DNA from: Planctomycetota bacterium
GTDB taxonomy: Bacteria; Planctomycetota; UBA1135; GCA-002686595
NCBI GenBank assembly: GCA_009691855.1
Contig: SIAI01000021.1
Span: forward strand, 1-64,000
Length of the DNA: 64,000 nt
Direction: 5' to 3'
The notes beneath the pieces were generated by a model. The model saw only the letters and a list, made by a program, of their open reading frames with translations, had not been told where the DNA came from and did no database searches. This document shows, piece by piece, positions 54,936 through 64,000 of this stretch. How positions within the stretch are numbered: the first letter of the stretch is position 1; the number at the start of each line of letters is the position of its first letter. The translations under genes and the position numbers were made by a program.

Positions 54936-56603
54936 TCACCCGAGGGGGAGCTGAAAATCCGGCGCCGTCACCGGCGCGCGGTGCTTCAGGCAGTAGGGCA
55001 CGTTCCACAGGACGCTCAGCGCGGCCTTGGCGAGGATCCACGGCGCGCCGGGCGTGGCACGGATCGATTTCCCGATGCCGATCGTGCCGGTCGCGTCGGT
55101 GGCGGCGCCGGCGGCCTCGCTGTGGTCGCCGCGCAAGAGCACCTTCGAGACCACCAGGAACGGCATGCGCAGCAGGTCCTCGAGCGGCGCGTACTTCAGC
55201 ATCGACAGCCAGGCGTTGCGCGCGTGGTAGTAGAGGCTGCGCTTGCCCATCTGGATCCCGAAGGGCGTCATGTGGTGGATCTCGATCGCGGGGTCCTGCA
55301 GCACGCGGTAGCCGAGGTTCAAGAGTCGGCAGGTGAGATCGCGCTCGTTGCCGTAGATGAACAGACGCTCGTCGTAGTAGCCGGCCTTCGCCAAGGCCTC
55401 GCGACGCGCGAGCGAGCCGCAGCCGCGGAAGGTGCTCATGTAGCGCCGGCCCTTGGCCTTGGAGGCGGCGATGTACTCGCTCGGCATGCCCGGCTCGATC
55501 GTCTCGGTCGAGATCACGGCGGTGGTGGCGGGCTCGCCCACGAGCCGGCGCGTGGCGCTCTCGAGCCAGTCGCTCGGCAGCACCACGTCATCGTCCAGTA
55601 TCGCCACGAGCTCCTTTGTCGCGCTGGCGAAGCCCACGTTGAAGGTCTCGCAGGCGCCGTAGTTCGAGTGCGGCATGACGATCAGGCGCACCTCGGGGAA
55701 CTCGGCCGCGATCATGGCCGCGGTGCCGTCCTTGCTGGCGTTGTCCACCACCACGATCTCGGCGAAGGGCAGCGACTGGGCGCGGATCGAGCGCAGATTG
55801 TCGCGCACCACGTCCTTCTTGTTCCAGGTCGAGATCACGGCCGCGGCCTCGGGAAGCCCGAGCGCGGCGGCGCTGGAGCGCTCGGCGCCCTGCACGCGCG
55901 CCAGGAGGGTGCCGAGCTCGCGCTCGAAGGCCGAGAGCTCATCGCTCATCAGGTCCACGAAGCCCTCGGCGTAGAGCACGGCTGCGTCCTCGATGTTCAC
56001 CGTGCGCGCGCGGTCCACGGCCGCGCCCTTGGCGACCAGGTCCATGTACGCCATCTGGCTCGCGAAGCAGCGCACCGCCGCCTCCTTGCGCGCGAACACG
56101 GGCGTGGTGTCGTACAGCACCGAGGCCACGACCTGCGCGTTCACGCCGTAGAGGTGCACGCGCCGCCGCGGACCGCGCGAAAGAGCGGCGATGAAGGCGC
56201 GCGCGGTGGCGCGGTGGTCGGGGTGCTGCTCGGAGGGCGCGGGACCGTAGACGAGCTCGGGCTGGAACTCCTCGAGCTCCTTGGCGATGCGCGCGGCGAG
56301 ATCGAGCGCCGTGCCCAGCGCTCCGTCGCCGTACTCCAGGAAGCGGTAGTCGTCGAAGCCGAGCTCGCGCCCGGCCGCCAGCGACTCGCGCCGGCGCGTC
56401 TCGACGATCTTCGCATCCCGCTGGCCCGGATCCCCCGCCGCGCCGTCGGTCAGGATCACGATGCGCACGGTGGCCCCCAGGCGCGCGTGCCAGGCCAGCA
56501 TGCCGCCACAGCCGAAGACCTCGTCGTCGGGATGCGGCGCGACGACCAGCACGCGCTTCGGGAGCTCCTGGGGCGGAGCGAGGGGCGGGTAGAGAGCCTT
56601 CAA
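54936..56603 (-). CDS. PIG-L deacetylase fused to a GT2 glycosyltransferase
   Basis: A 555-residue two-domain protein. The N-terminal LmbE/PIG-L domain has VVAPHPDDEVFGCGG (zinc-binding HPDDE) and PSEQHPDHRATAR (the second zinc His). From about residue 260 a GT2 domain begins (AAVISTWNKKD; EIVVVDNASKDGT; AILDDDVVLPSDW; YGNERDLTCRL). The start is uncertain: TTG 56603 matches the beginning of the conserved sequence, but in-frame upstream codons could extend it. One polypeptide would deacetylate N-acetylated sugars and transfer a sugar, a neat pairing for glycan or glycolipid assembly. Substrates are unknown. Confidence 0.82.
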   Translation of the reverse strand: MKALYPPLAPPQELPKRVLVVAPHPDDEVFGCGGMLAWHARLGATVRIVILTDGAAGDPGQRDAKIVETRRRESLAAGRELGFDDYRFLEYGDGALGTALDLAARIAKELEEFQPELVYGPAPSEQHPDHRATARAFIAALSRGPRRRVHLYGVNAQVVASVLYDTTPVFARKEAAVRCFASQMAYMDLVAKGAAVDRARTVNIEDAAVLYAEGFVDLMSDELSAFERELGTLLARVQGAERSSAAALGLPEAAAVISTWNKKDVVRDNLRSIRAQSLPFAEIVVVDNASKDGTAAMIAAEFPEVRLIVMPHSNYGACETFNVGFASATKELVAILDDDVVLPSDWLESATRRLVGEPATTAVISTETIEPGMPSEYIAASKAKGRRYMSTFRGCGSLARREALAKAGYYDERLFIYGNERDLTCRLLNLGYRVLQDPAIEIHHMTPFGIQMGKRSLYYHARNAWLSMLKYAPLEDLLRMPFLVVSKVLLRGDHSEAAGAATDATGTIGIGKSIRATPGAPWILAKAALSVLWNVPYCLKHRAPVTAPDFQLPLG

Positions 56604-56856
56604 GGTCGGGGGTCGAGGGGAGGATACCCCCTCCACGGGTCGGAGTCCTCGCCACGCGCCGCCGGAACAGCGCGCGCGTGCGACCGAGACCGCAAAGGGG
56701 CGCAGGATTTTCGTCCTCTCCGGGCGCTTCTTGCATGCGCCTCCTCTCATGGCGGAAGGAAGCGCACGCAGGTTGGGACTCACAAGGCCGCTCGCGGGTG
56801 GCGACGCGCGGACCGAGCGGGGCTGGGTTGAGCGTGATCGTGCTCGTCCCGCTTCC

Positions 56857-57474
56857 ATGAGGACTCCGGCCATGCCCCCCTCCATCGGCCACCGCGCGCT
56901 CGCCCTCGCTCTGCTCGCCGCGCCGCTCGCCGCCCAGGGGTTTCAGCCCGTGCTGCGCACGCTCTACCCGCTGGGGTCCTCCGCTGTCGCGGACATCCGC
57001 CACGGCGTCGTGGACAGCCACGGCAACTGGATGGCGATCGTGTCCGAGATGACGCTGGCCCAGGCGCTGGTGCTGAACGGGACGGTGCTCGTCGAGAGCG
57101 GGGACGTCGTTTCGGGCTTGCCAGGTGCGGTCCTGGGGGTCGTCGAAGTGGTGCTCAGCGGCGCGACGATCGAGCTCACTCTCGACGGGCCCGTCGCGCC
57201 TGGAGCGCTGGGCAGCGTGCAGTTCTCGCGGGGCGCGGCTGGGCCGGGCGACTGCGGCATCGCCACGCCCTTCGGCGAGCTGCTGATCGATCCGCGGCGT
57301 CGCGTGGGCGCGCGGAACGTCGGGAGCTTCGCCAGCGCGCCGATCATCGCCGCACTCGCCCTGCCGGCCGATCCGGCGCTGGTCGACCTCGAGCTGTTCG
57401 CCCAGGGCGCCTTCGTCGCGCCGAGCGGGATCACGCTCACGAATGGCCTGCGGCTCGTGATCGGCGCGCCCTGA
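56857..57474 (+). CDS. Secreted protein, short paralogue of the next gene
   Basis: A 205-residue exported protein. ATG 56857 or 56872 precedes a signal peptide (ALALALLAAPLAAQG). The mature start QPVLRTLYPLG and the 100-residue C-terminal domain (TPFGELLIDP, VDLELFAQGAF, ITLTNGLRLVIGAP) match the N- and C-terminal parts of the protein at 57735-59318, but the about 330 residues between them are missing. The C-terminal domain recurs in secreted planctomycete proteins as I recall them; its role, perhaps surface attachment, is unknown. Confidence 0.78.
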   Translation: MRTPAMPPSIGHRALALALLAAPLAAQGFQPVLRTLYPLGSSAVADIRHGVVDSHGNWMAIVSEMTLAQALVLNGTVLVESGDVVSGLPGAVLGVVEVVLSGATIELTLDGPVAPGALGSVQFSRGAAGPGDCGIATPFGELLIDPRRRVGARNVGSFASAPIIAALALPADPALVDLELFAQGAFVAPSGITLTNGLRLVIGAP

Positions 57475-57505
57475 CCGACTTCTCCTCTTCGGACTTTGCC
57501 GTAGC

Positions 57506-57539
57506 GGCGCGCGGAACTTGCCTCCGCGCGCCTTTTTTT
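57506..57539 (+). terminator. Rho-independent terminator
   Basis: A perfect 10-bp stem, GGCGCGCGGA (57506-57515) and TCCGCGCGCC (57523-57532), with loop ACTTGCC is followed by seven T (57533-57539). It closes the 56857-57474 transcript 31 nt after its stop. Confidence 0.92.
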
Positions 57540-57734
57540 AGCCAGCGCTGCGGCAAGAACGCACAACTTCGCGACGCTTCCTCTCCTGCGGTAGTGCTGG
57601 TCATGGACGCGGACCTTCGAGAGTAGGCTTTGGGAGGAACGCGGCAGCCCCTTCGCGGTGTCCACTGGGTAGACGCGCGCGCCGGATCCGATTCCGCCGC
57701 TCGCACGCACCCAACCTCTGCCCCTCGCACAGCC

Positions 57735-59318
57735 ATGAACACTCGCTTCCTCGCCCTGAGCCTTCTGTCCCTCTCCTCACTGCTCCCTGCGCAGCAAGTC
57801 CAGCCCGTGTTGCGCGTGAACGACCTGATCGGCGGTGAGCCGGTCAAGGGTCTCCTGCGTGCCGTGGTCGCCGACGACGGCGTGTGGCAGGCCGTGGTGC
57901 TCAAGAACATCCCCACGCACTTCGAGAATGCCGAGCTCCTGCGCGACGGCGTGCCGGTCGCCGCCGAGGGCGACCTGCTCGCGAACGGCGAGCACCTGTC
58001 GGCGATCTATGCGCTCGAGGGCGGTGGTGACAACGTGTGCCTGCTGGCCTACCTCGAGTCCTTCGGCGGCGTCACCTTCAGCGGCAGCGCCCTGGTGCGC
58101 GGCGACCGCGTCGTGCTGGAAGGCGGCCAGCCGCCGGCAGTCGTCGGTCTGCCGGCGAGCACGGTGTGCAACAAGATCGAGACCCTGGCGGCGAACGAGA
58201 ACGACAGCGCGCTGGTCAGCGCGCGCCTGAACGGCAACCCCGCGGATCGCGCGCTGATCCTCTTCCGCTTCGACGCCAGCGGTGCTTCCGTGGTGCGCCA
58301 GCTGCTGCTGCGCGTGGGCGACGTGCTCGCCGATGGCGCGGTGGTCGCTGACTTCGCGCGCGCCGCACTGAACGAGAACGGCGACTGGCTCGTGCGCCTG
58401 ACGACCACCACCGGCCAGGATCGCCTGCTGGGCGGCACGCGCGAGTACCTGCGCAGCGGCGCGCCCTCGCCGATCCCCGGCCGCAGCGTGGCCCAGATCC
58501 TGCGCACCTACGCGCTCAACGACCTGGGCGGCTTCGCGACCGCGGCCCTCTTGAGCGGCGACCCGGCCACGGACGCCGTGCTGCTGGTGAACGGCGCGAT
58601 CGCGGCACAGGAGGGCGACGCGCTGCCGCCCGCGCAGCCGACCGTCGCCGGCGGGATCCTGAGCGCCATCGGCCAGGCGCTGCTGACGAACTCGGGCAAC
58701 GTGTACTGGCAGGGGCTCGTCGGCCCCGGCAACCAGAGTCGCGGCTCGTTCCTGCGCGACGGCGCGCTCATCCTGCAGGCGCAGGTCTCGCAGGTCGGGG
58801 GCGAGCTCGTCACCGGCTTCGCCGACGTGAAGGACAACTTCGACGTCAGCCCGAGCGGGCGCTTCTGGATCGGGCGCATCGAGCTCCAGATCAGCGGCGA
58901 CGCCTACGTCCTGGCCGACTTCGGCGCGGCCGTGCCGCTCTCCGGCTGCGTGCCGAACCCGGCCACGCTGCGCGTGACCGGCGGCCTGGCGCTGGTCGGT
59001 CACACGGTGGACCTGGCGCTGGACGGGCCGCTGGAGCTCGGCGCGAGCGCGCTGGTGCACCTGTCGCTCGGCGCGGCGCGGCCGGGTCAAGCCTGCGGCC
59101 TGCCCACGCCCTTCGGTGAGCTCTTGATCTCGCCCGCGCAGCACGTGGGCGCGATCGCGGCCGGCAGCTTCGCCGGCGTGCCGCTGCCGACGCAGCTCGC
59201 GATCCCGAGCAGCGCCGCGCTGGTCGACCTCGAGCTCTTCGCCCAGGCCGCCTTCGCGCAGCCCACGCGCGGGCTCGTGCTCAGCAACGCCATCGCCTTC
59301 GAGATCGGCGCCCCGTGA
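57735..59318 (+). CDS. Secreted repeat protein with a shared C-terminal domain
   Basis: A 527-residue exported protein from ATG 57735 with a signal peptide (FLALSLLSLSSLLPAQQ). The body holds beta-rich segments with a repeating pattern (for example LNENGDWLVRLTT and ALNDLGGFATAALL), like the choice-of-anchor/DUF7453-style repeat proteins. The last 100 residues (GLPTPFGELLISP, VDLELFAQAAFAQ, LVLSNAIAFEIGAP) equal the C-terminal domain of the preceding gene. The two genes are tandem paralogues separated by a terminator. The function is unknown; an extracellular structural role is likely. Confidence 0.8.
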   Translation: MNTRFLALSLLSLSSLLPAQQVQPVLRVNDLIGGEPVKGLLRAVVADDGVWQAVVLKNIPTHFENAELLRDGVPVAAEGDLLANGEHLSAIYALEGGGDNVCLLAYLESFGGVTFSGSALVRGDRVVLEGGQPPAVVGLPASTVCNKIETLAANENDSALVSARLNGNPADRALILFRFDASGASVVRQLLLRVGDVLADGAVVADFARAALNENGDWLVRLTTTTGQDRLLGGTREYLRSGAPSPIPGRSVAQILRTYALNDLGGFATAALLSGDPATDAVLLVNGAIAAQEGDALPPAQPTVAGGILSAIGQALLTNSGNVYWQGLVGPGNQSRGSFLRDGALILQAQVSQVGGELVTGFADVKDNFDVSPSGRFWIGRIELQISGDAYVLADFGAAVPLSGCVPNPATLRVTGGLALVGHTVDLALDGPLELGASALVHLSLGAARPGQACGLPTPFGELLISPAQHVGAIAAGSFAGVPLPTQLAIPSSAALVDLELFAQAAFAQPTRGLVLSNAIAFEIGAP

Positions 59319-59319
59319 G

Positions 59320-60558
59320 TCAGACGAGCCGCGCGTAGAGCTCGTCGAGCTCGCGCGCGGCATCCGCCGCCGAGCGCGAGCGCGCGGGCAAGGCCCGCCG
59401 CTCGCGCTCGAGCGTTTCGGGGGCGGACAGCACGCTCGCCAGCGCGCGCGTCCAGGCCGCCGCGTCCTCCGCGGCGAGCACGCGGCCCGCGGCACCGACA
59501 CGCTCCTGCGGCGCGCCGCGATCGCTGACCCACACCGGCAGACCCAGGGCCATGAGTTCGTCCGGCACGAGCCCGTAGCTCTCCCAGGCGCGCGAGGGAA
59601 AGGCGCCGAGGTGCAGGCCGCCGAGCGCGGCGAGACGCGCGGGGAGTTCGGCGAGCGTGTAGTTGCCGGCGAAGACGAGCTTCACGCCCTGCGCCTCGCG
59701 CGCCAGCTCCTGGTCGTAGCCGGGCACGACCTCGTCGCCCAGCAGCACGAGCTCGACGCGCGCGCGCTCGGCCGCCGGCAATCCCGCCGCGCCGCGCACC
59801 AGCTCGCACACGCCCTTCACGTCCGAGCGGTGCCCGAGGAACAGGACGCGCAGCGGTCCAAGACCGTCCCAGCCCGCCTGCACCACGCGCGGCAGCGGCT
59901 CGGAGAGCCCGTGGGCGACGACGTGCAGCTTCGCGGGCGCGAGCGTGACGTGCGCGCCCACGCGCGCCGCCTGGGCGCGACTGGGCACGACCAGCGCCGC
60001 GGCCGCGGCGAGCTCGGCCGCGACCCACGCACTGCGCTGCTCGAAGCCGTCCAGCAAGCGCTCGTGACTCCAGCCCGTGCCCGGCGCCACGCAGCGCGCG
60101 CAGCTGTCGAACACCCCGCGCGGTGGACAGGCGAGCGCCGGATCGGGCGGCAGGCGGAAGAAGCGCGGGCAGGTCACGAACAGGTCGTGCAGCGTGACCA
60201 CCACCGGCACACCGAGCTTGCGCGCGCAGTCGCGCACGAGCTCCGCGTGCAGCGTGGACCAGTGGTGCACGTGCACGAGCTCGGCCCCGCGCACGAGTTC
60301 GAGCAGCAGCGAACGCAGCCGCGGCCGGGCGAGCTCGAGGTCGTAGTACTCGTCCGCCTTGCGCGGCAGGAAGGCGACCGTGAGGCCGCCCACCTCGGCG
60401 CGCTCGACGTCGTTTCCCGCGTGCGCCCGATCCGTGCCGGCCACGACGCGCACGCGATGGCCGAGCGCGACGAGCTCGCGCCCCTGCGCGCGCACGACCG
60501 ACTCGGTGCCGCCCTCGAAGTGGGGCGCGAACTGCGGCGCGAGCAGGGCGATCTCCAT
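59320..60558 (-). CDS. GT4-type glycosyltransferase
   Basis: A GT-B glycosyltransferase of 412 residues from ATG 60558. The N-terminal MEIALLAPQFAPHFEGGTES, VTLHDLFVTCPRFF and CARCVAP resemble the GT4 enzymes at 35101-39136, including the Cys pair. The donor side has AWESYGLVPDELMALGLPVWV. It converges on the secreted repeat protein with a single nucleotide between stops. It probably acts on surface polysaccharide like the other GT4 genes of the window. Confidence 0.87.
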   Translation of the reverse strand: MEIALLAPQFAPHFEGGTESVVRAQGRELVALGHRVRVVAGTDRAHAGNDVERAEVGGLTVAFLPRKADEYYDLELARPRLRSLLLELVRGAELVHVHHWSTLHAELVRDCARKLGVPVVVTLHDLFVTCPRFFRLPPDPALACPPRGVFDSCARCVAPGTGWSHERLLDGFEQRSAWVAAELAAAAALVVPSRAQAARVGAHVTLAPAKLHVVAHGLSEPLPRVVQAGWDGLGPLRVLFLGHRSDVKGVCELVRGAAGLPAAERARVELVLLGDEVVPGYDQELAREAQGVKLVFAGNYTLAELPARLAALGGLHLGAFPSRAWESYGLVPDELMALGLPVWVSDRGAPQERVGAAGRVLAAEDAAAWTRALASVLSAPETLERERRALPARSRSAADAARELDELYARLV

Positions 60559-60603
60559 TCGGCACGCGAGACTAGGCCCTCATGCGCACCGGATCCAGCA
60601 CGC

Positions 60604-62700
60604 TCAGCGCGCGGGTGGCGCGAGGTACACGTTCAGCTCCGTCTCGGAGTCGTCGTACGACCCGTCGGCTGCGACCATGCCGTCGTCGATCCGCCAGTCG
60701 CGATAGCGCAGGGTGATGAGCTGCGGACGCACCTTTGCACCGAGGCACAGGCGACCATCCGAGTGCGTGGATCCTGCGGGAACATCGTCGAGGAAGACCG
60801 CCACGCCCTCCAGCGCTTGGTAGTCGTGCCCGACCACGGAGAGAAACTTGCCCCAGCCGCGCTCCACGTCGAACTCGATGCGGATGTCGCCGTCGCCGCC
60901 ATCTGGATCCCAGCGCCCGCACGCCGCCTGGCGACCGGGCGCGATGCACGTCCAGAAGAAGGGCACGTTGCGCGGATGAACTCTGGCAACGGGCAGCCCA
61001 GGCACGTGGAAGTCGTCGGCCTCGAAGAGAGAGCCGTCGCGGGTCGTGAGTTCTGCCTCGAAAGCCAAGAGCTCCTCACCGCTCTCGGCCGAGTGCGGCG
61101 ACAGGAACACGGAGCTGACGGGCGCGTCGTCGTCGATCGTGAAGTCGAGCAGCTGTTCGTCCAGGTGGCCTCCCAGGGTGAGGCGCTCGGGCCCTCGGTA
61201 CGAGTAGGGCGGATCGAGCTGGAGCGAGATCCGGTAGTCACCGGCTTCTTCGAGCGCGAGGTACTCGGCAGCCCAGCGGCCCTCCTTGCGCGTCCACTCG
61301 AGCGAGCTGTCGGCCCCGTCGCCGTGGTCCAGTCGGCTGACGTTCACGGTCCCGGCGTGGGGCTGGTTGCGCACGCTCGTGACGCGAACGCGGTAGTACG
61401 AGTCCGCGGAACTCGTCGTGGCACCGACAGCAGTAGGGTCGGGCGGCCACGTCACGGTCACGGACCGAGTCACGACCTCGCCCACGCGCGTGGTCACCGG
61501 CCAGCGCCCGATGGGTTGGCCGTCGAATGCCGCCTCGAGCCAGCACTCGCCGGGTTGGAGGATCAAGAACGGAGGCTTGTAGCGCGAGGGCTTTCCGACC
61601 TACACCGCCTTCCATCCGTGGCCATCTGAGGCGCGCGGCGACAGAGTCCAGATGACGTCGCCTGCCTCGTCGTGCCGGAGGTCCCGATCCGCGTTCACCT
61701 CGAGCGCGAGGTAGCCGCACGGCTGGAAGGTGAAGGACAGCCACTCGGCTTCCGCTCCGCGGCCCGGCGCGAGCTGCGCGAAGGCGCAGGAGAATCCCTG
61801 CGGATCGAGCAGCAGGAGCTCGCCCTCGCTCGCTCGGCCCTGGTGCTCGCTCTGGAAGCGCACCAGATCCGGTGGGCCGCACTGCACGAGGGACGAACCG
61901 AAGGGTTCGAGTGGAAGCGCGGCGCGAGACTCGCTTCCATCCTCCATCTGCCGCCAGGCGAGTCCCGCGCACGGCCGATCGAGGTGCAGGAAGAACGCCG
62001 GGCCGACGCGCGCGGGCACGAGCACCTGCGCGGCGCGCTGCGGATCCCAGCTCATCTCGAAGGGCCAGTTCATCACGCTCACCCGCAGCACACCGCGCGA
62101 GTACCTCGCGCGCGTGACGAACGCGCCGTGCGCGTCGGACTCCAACTTCTCGTCTCCGAGTGAGAAGCGGAGGTACGGCACGCGCTCACCCGTCAGCTCG
62201 TCCACGACTTCGCCACGCACGACGTCGGTCGGCAGCGCATGCGCGACGAACACGAGCTCCTCGCGCGGCACTCCGTCGAGTTCGTGCACGCTGGAGTCGA
62301 GCTCGAAGCCCGAGGGCATCTCGAAGTGCAGCTCGGCGCCCTCGGGCAGCGCCTCGTCGAACGCAAAGCGCCCGGCCTCGTCGGTGTGCGTGCGCGCGAG
62401 CGTGCGCTGCACGAACTCGAGGTCCACCGTGCAGCCCTCGACGCCCGCCCCGCCCTCGGCCGCGACGACGCGGCCGCGCAGGGTCGTGGGCGCGGCGAGC
62501 ACGGCGCTCACCTGCTCGCGTGCGCGCGCCAGGTCCTCTGCCGCAGGCGCGCACAGCCTCGAGGCCTCTCCCGCCGAGGGCTCGGGAGCGTTCGAAGTCG
62601 CCGCCGCGGGCGGCACGCATGCGCGCGCGCTCGCGCGCCACCAGACGACACCCGCGTCCAGGGCGAGCGCGACCGCGAGTCCGGCGAGTCTCGCTCTCAC
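60604..62700 (-). pseudogene. Secreted carboxypeptidase-regulatory-like domain protein split by an in-frame TAG
   Basis: Reading from GTG 62700, a membrane/signal helix (LAGLAVALALDAGVVWW) leads into carboxypeptidase regulatory-like beta domains (GRVVAAEGGAGVEGCTVDLE; RGEVVDELTGERVPYLRF). The frame stops at TAG 61602-61600 after HGWKAV, and the same frame continues without any shift (VGKPSRYKPPFLILQPGE) to the stop at 60604. The downstream part alone would have to start at TTG 61566. Domain continuity across the TAG suggests one ancestral protein of about 698 residues. Options are a nonsense mutation, readthrough, two separate proteins, or a sequencing error. Confidence 0.65.
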
Positions 62701-62711
62701 ACGCCCAGCGC

Positions 62712-63167
62712 CTACGCGTCCGCCGAGCGCCAGACGCGCCAGGCGCTCCAGGCGACCGCTCCGAGCAGCAGCGCCGCGCCCACGGGCACGAGCACGATCG
62801 CGCGGCCGGGATCGCCCGCGGAGATCGAGATGCCGCCCAGCAGAAAGCCGCCCGGCAGGAGCAGCGTCGCGCCGAGCAGCGCCGCCGAGGCCAGGCGCAC
62901 GCCGCCGGCCGTGCCCAGCTTCGTTCCGCGCAAGGTCGCCGCGAAACCGAGGTGCACCAGGCCGAGCAGCGTTCCGTGCGTGTGCGCCAGGCGCCACAGC
63001 AGGCGGCGCGTGTCGTTCTCGACGTCGAGGTACCAGCGCAGCTTGAAGCCGTGGAAGGCCTCCAGCACGATCCCGAGCGTCAGGAACACGAGCAGCGCGC
63101 ACCAGCCCCACAGGAGGTGCCGGCGGTAGAGCGCCTCGGCGCGCGCGTCGGTCGATTCGGCGTTCAT
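62712..63167 (-). CDS. Four-helix membrane protein associated with multiheme cytochrome
   Basis: A 151-residue protein from ATG 63167, overlapping the stop of the multiheme cytochrome gene (ATGA). It has four hydrophobic helices (WCALLVFLTLGIVLEAF; GTLLGLVHLGFAATL; LASAALLGATLLLPGGFL; AIVLVPVGAALLLGAVAW) and a conserved-looking segment, NDTRRLLWRLAHTHGTLLG, with several His. I recall similar small proteins next to multiheme cytochromes in planctomycetes but cannot name the family. It may be a membrane partner in electron transfer. Confidence 0.7.
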   Translation of the reverse strand: MNAESTDARAEALYRRHLLWGWCALLVFLTLGIVLEAFHGFKLRWYLDVENDTRRLLWRLAHTHGTLLGLVHLGFAATLRGTKLGTAGGVRLASAALLGATLLLPGGFLLGGISISAGDPGRAIVLVPVGAALLLGAVAWSAWRVWRSADA

Positions 63168-64000
63168 TCCTGCAGCACCATGTCGGAGTTGTCGCGCTGC
63201 TGCAACAGGCGCTGCACCTCGTCCTCGCGCCACACGCCGCCCGCGTCGAGCAAGAGCGCCGCCCGCGCCGGCTCGTCCGCCGCGCGCGCACTCTGCCAGC
63301 GCTGGAGCAGCTCCGAGGTCACGCCCAGGCGTTCCTCGTTCGCGGCCAGGTGGTCGTAGCTCACGCCGGCGAACTCGGGTGCGCTGCGCGCCGAGCGCCC
63401 GGCGATGAAGCGCACCACGTGATAGGGGTCGTTCATGAGCAGCGTGAGGTAGGGCAAGCGCCAGTCGCGGCCCGCGGCGGCCAGCGCCGGCTCCCAGCCG
63501 AAGCTCCAGGCCATCAGCGCGCGCTGGCCGGCGTCGCCCTGGGTCGCCCACAGCACCGAGGCGGCGAGCTCGCGCTGCGCGGGCTCGAGCGGCGGCTCGG
63601 GTGTGCCGTACCACTCGGCGAGCCAGTGCGCGCTCCACGCCAGACTCTGGTCCAGGTGGCACTGGTTGCAGGCGTTCGGGCGGCCGGTGGCGAGGCTGGC
63701 TTGCACCGTGGGCGGCTCGACGTCGTGGCTACGGATGCCGCCCATCAGACCGTAGCTGGTGTAGGGCATGTGGCAGTCGAGGCAGCGGCTGCCGCTCGAA
63801 TCGGCGCCGTGGTGGCTGTGGGCGGTGAGCGCGCTCGGCGCCGCGAACTGCTGGTGGCACTGCGTGCAGGCGCGGTCGCCGTCCATGCCCGGCGCGAGCA
63901 GGTCGTTGCGCCACTCGTCGCGCGGACGCGGATCGTCGCTGGCCTGGTGCAGGCGGTGACAGGCGAGGCACGACATGGCGCCGGCCTGGAAGCAGGGCGT
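63164..64000 (-). CDS. Multiheme c-type cytochrome (N-terminus outside the window)
   Basis: The frame runs off the right edge: upstream of the first internal ATG the codons continue in frame as PCFQAGAMSCLACH, so the N-terminus is beyond 64000. Four haem c motifs are visible: CLACH, CTQCH, CLDCH and CNQCH, with extra His (SHHG, SHD) that could be distal ligands. The C-terminal about 150 residues are helical, in the style of HEAT or TPR (WATQGDAGQRALMAWSFGW; DPYHVVRFIAGRSARS). It is likely a periplasmic electron-transfer protein. Its stop overlaps the start of the four-helix membrane protein. Confidence 0.88.
   Translation of the reverse strand, partial: TPCFQAGAMSCLACHRLHQASDDPRPRDEWRNDLLAPGMDGDRACTQCHQQFAAPSALTAHSHHGADSSGSRCLDCHMPYTSYGLMGGIRSHDVEPPTVQASLATGRPNACNQCHLDQSLAWSAHWLAEWYGTPEPPLEPAQRELAASVLWATQGDAGQRALMAWSFGWEPALAAAGRDWRLPYLTLLMNDPYHVVRFIAGRSARSAPEFAGVSYDHLAANEERLGVTSELLQRWQSARAADEPARAALLLDAGGVWREDEVQRLLQQRDNSDMVLQE

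Overview
The window looks like a chromosomal segment of a high-GC bacterium, most probably a Planctomycetota member of an FtsZ-independent or deep-branching lineage. This is inference. It rests on the two-domain DUF1080 protein, the FG-GAP/choice-of-anchor protein, secreted repeat proteins with a shared C-terminal domain, the multiheme cytochrome with its small membrane partner, the PiT-DUF47 pair and the very high GC content. No rRNA, tRNA, CRISPR array or complete insertion sequence was recognised.

Left part (146-15356, minus strand): three copies of a two-gene module. Each has a large (919-953 aa) secreted multicopper oxidase followed by a SCO-cytochrome c fusion with a C-terminal membrane anchor. 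A GC-rich stem-loop lies between the two genes in every copy. thrS, lacking its TGS domain, sits between modules 2 and 3. Modules 1 and 2 also share their upstream leader and a 121-nt identical coding block, so they are recent duplicates or undergo gene conversion.

Middle left (16141-18132, plus): a secreted or lipid-anchored protein of unknown function and a small Cys-rich secreted protein.

Division and wall cluster (18139-32341, minus): mraZ-rsmH-ftsL-ftsI-murE-murF-mraY-ftsW-LysM protein-small membrane protein-murG-murC-murB, tightly overlapping, with MraZ boxes in front. murE carries the meso-DAP signature. ftsQ, ftsA and ftsZ do not follow murB. murG carries an in-frame palindromic insertion.

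Upstream of that (32533-43433, minus): a zinc-ribbon protein, pit with its DUF47 partner, a PGPGW membrane protein, three overlapping GT4 glycosyltransferases, a 12-unit FG-GAP secreted protein and a GT2 glycosyltransferase.

Right part (43503-64000, mixed strands): an orphan coxC-coxD pair followed by a small membrane protein interrupted by an in-frame TGA; pilT; the DUF1080 protein; a methyltransferase and a monooxygenase; an ArsI/CadI-like enzyme with a Cys-tailed ECF sigma factor; an esterase; an EamA transporter; fabH; a PIG-L/GT2 fusion; two related secreted proteins separated by a good terminator; another GT4; a secreted multi-domain protein split by an in-frame TAG; and the start of a multiheme cytochrome locus running off the right edge.
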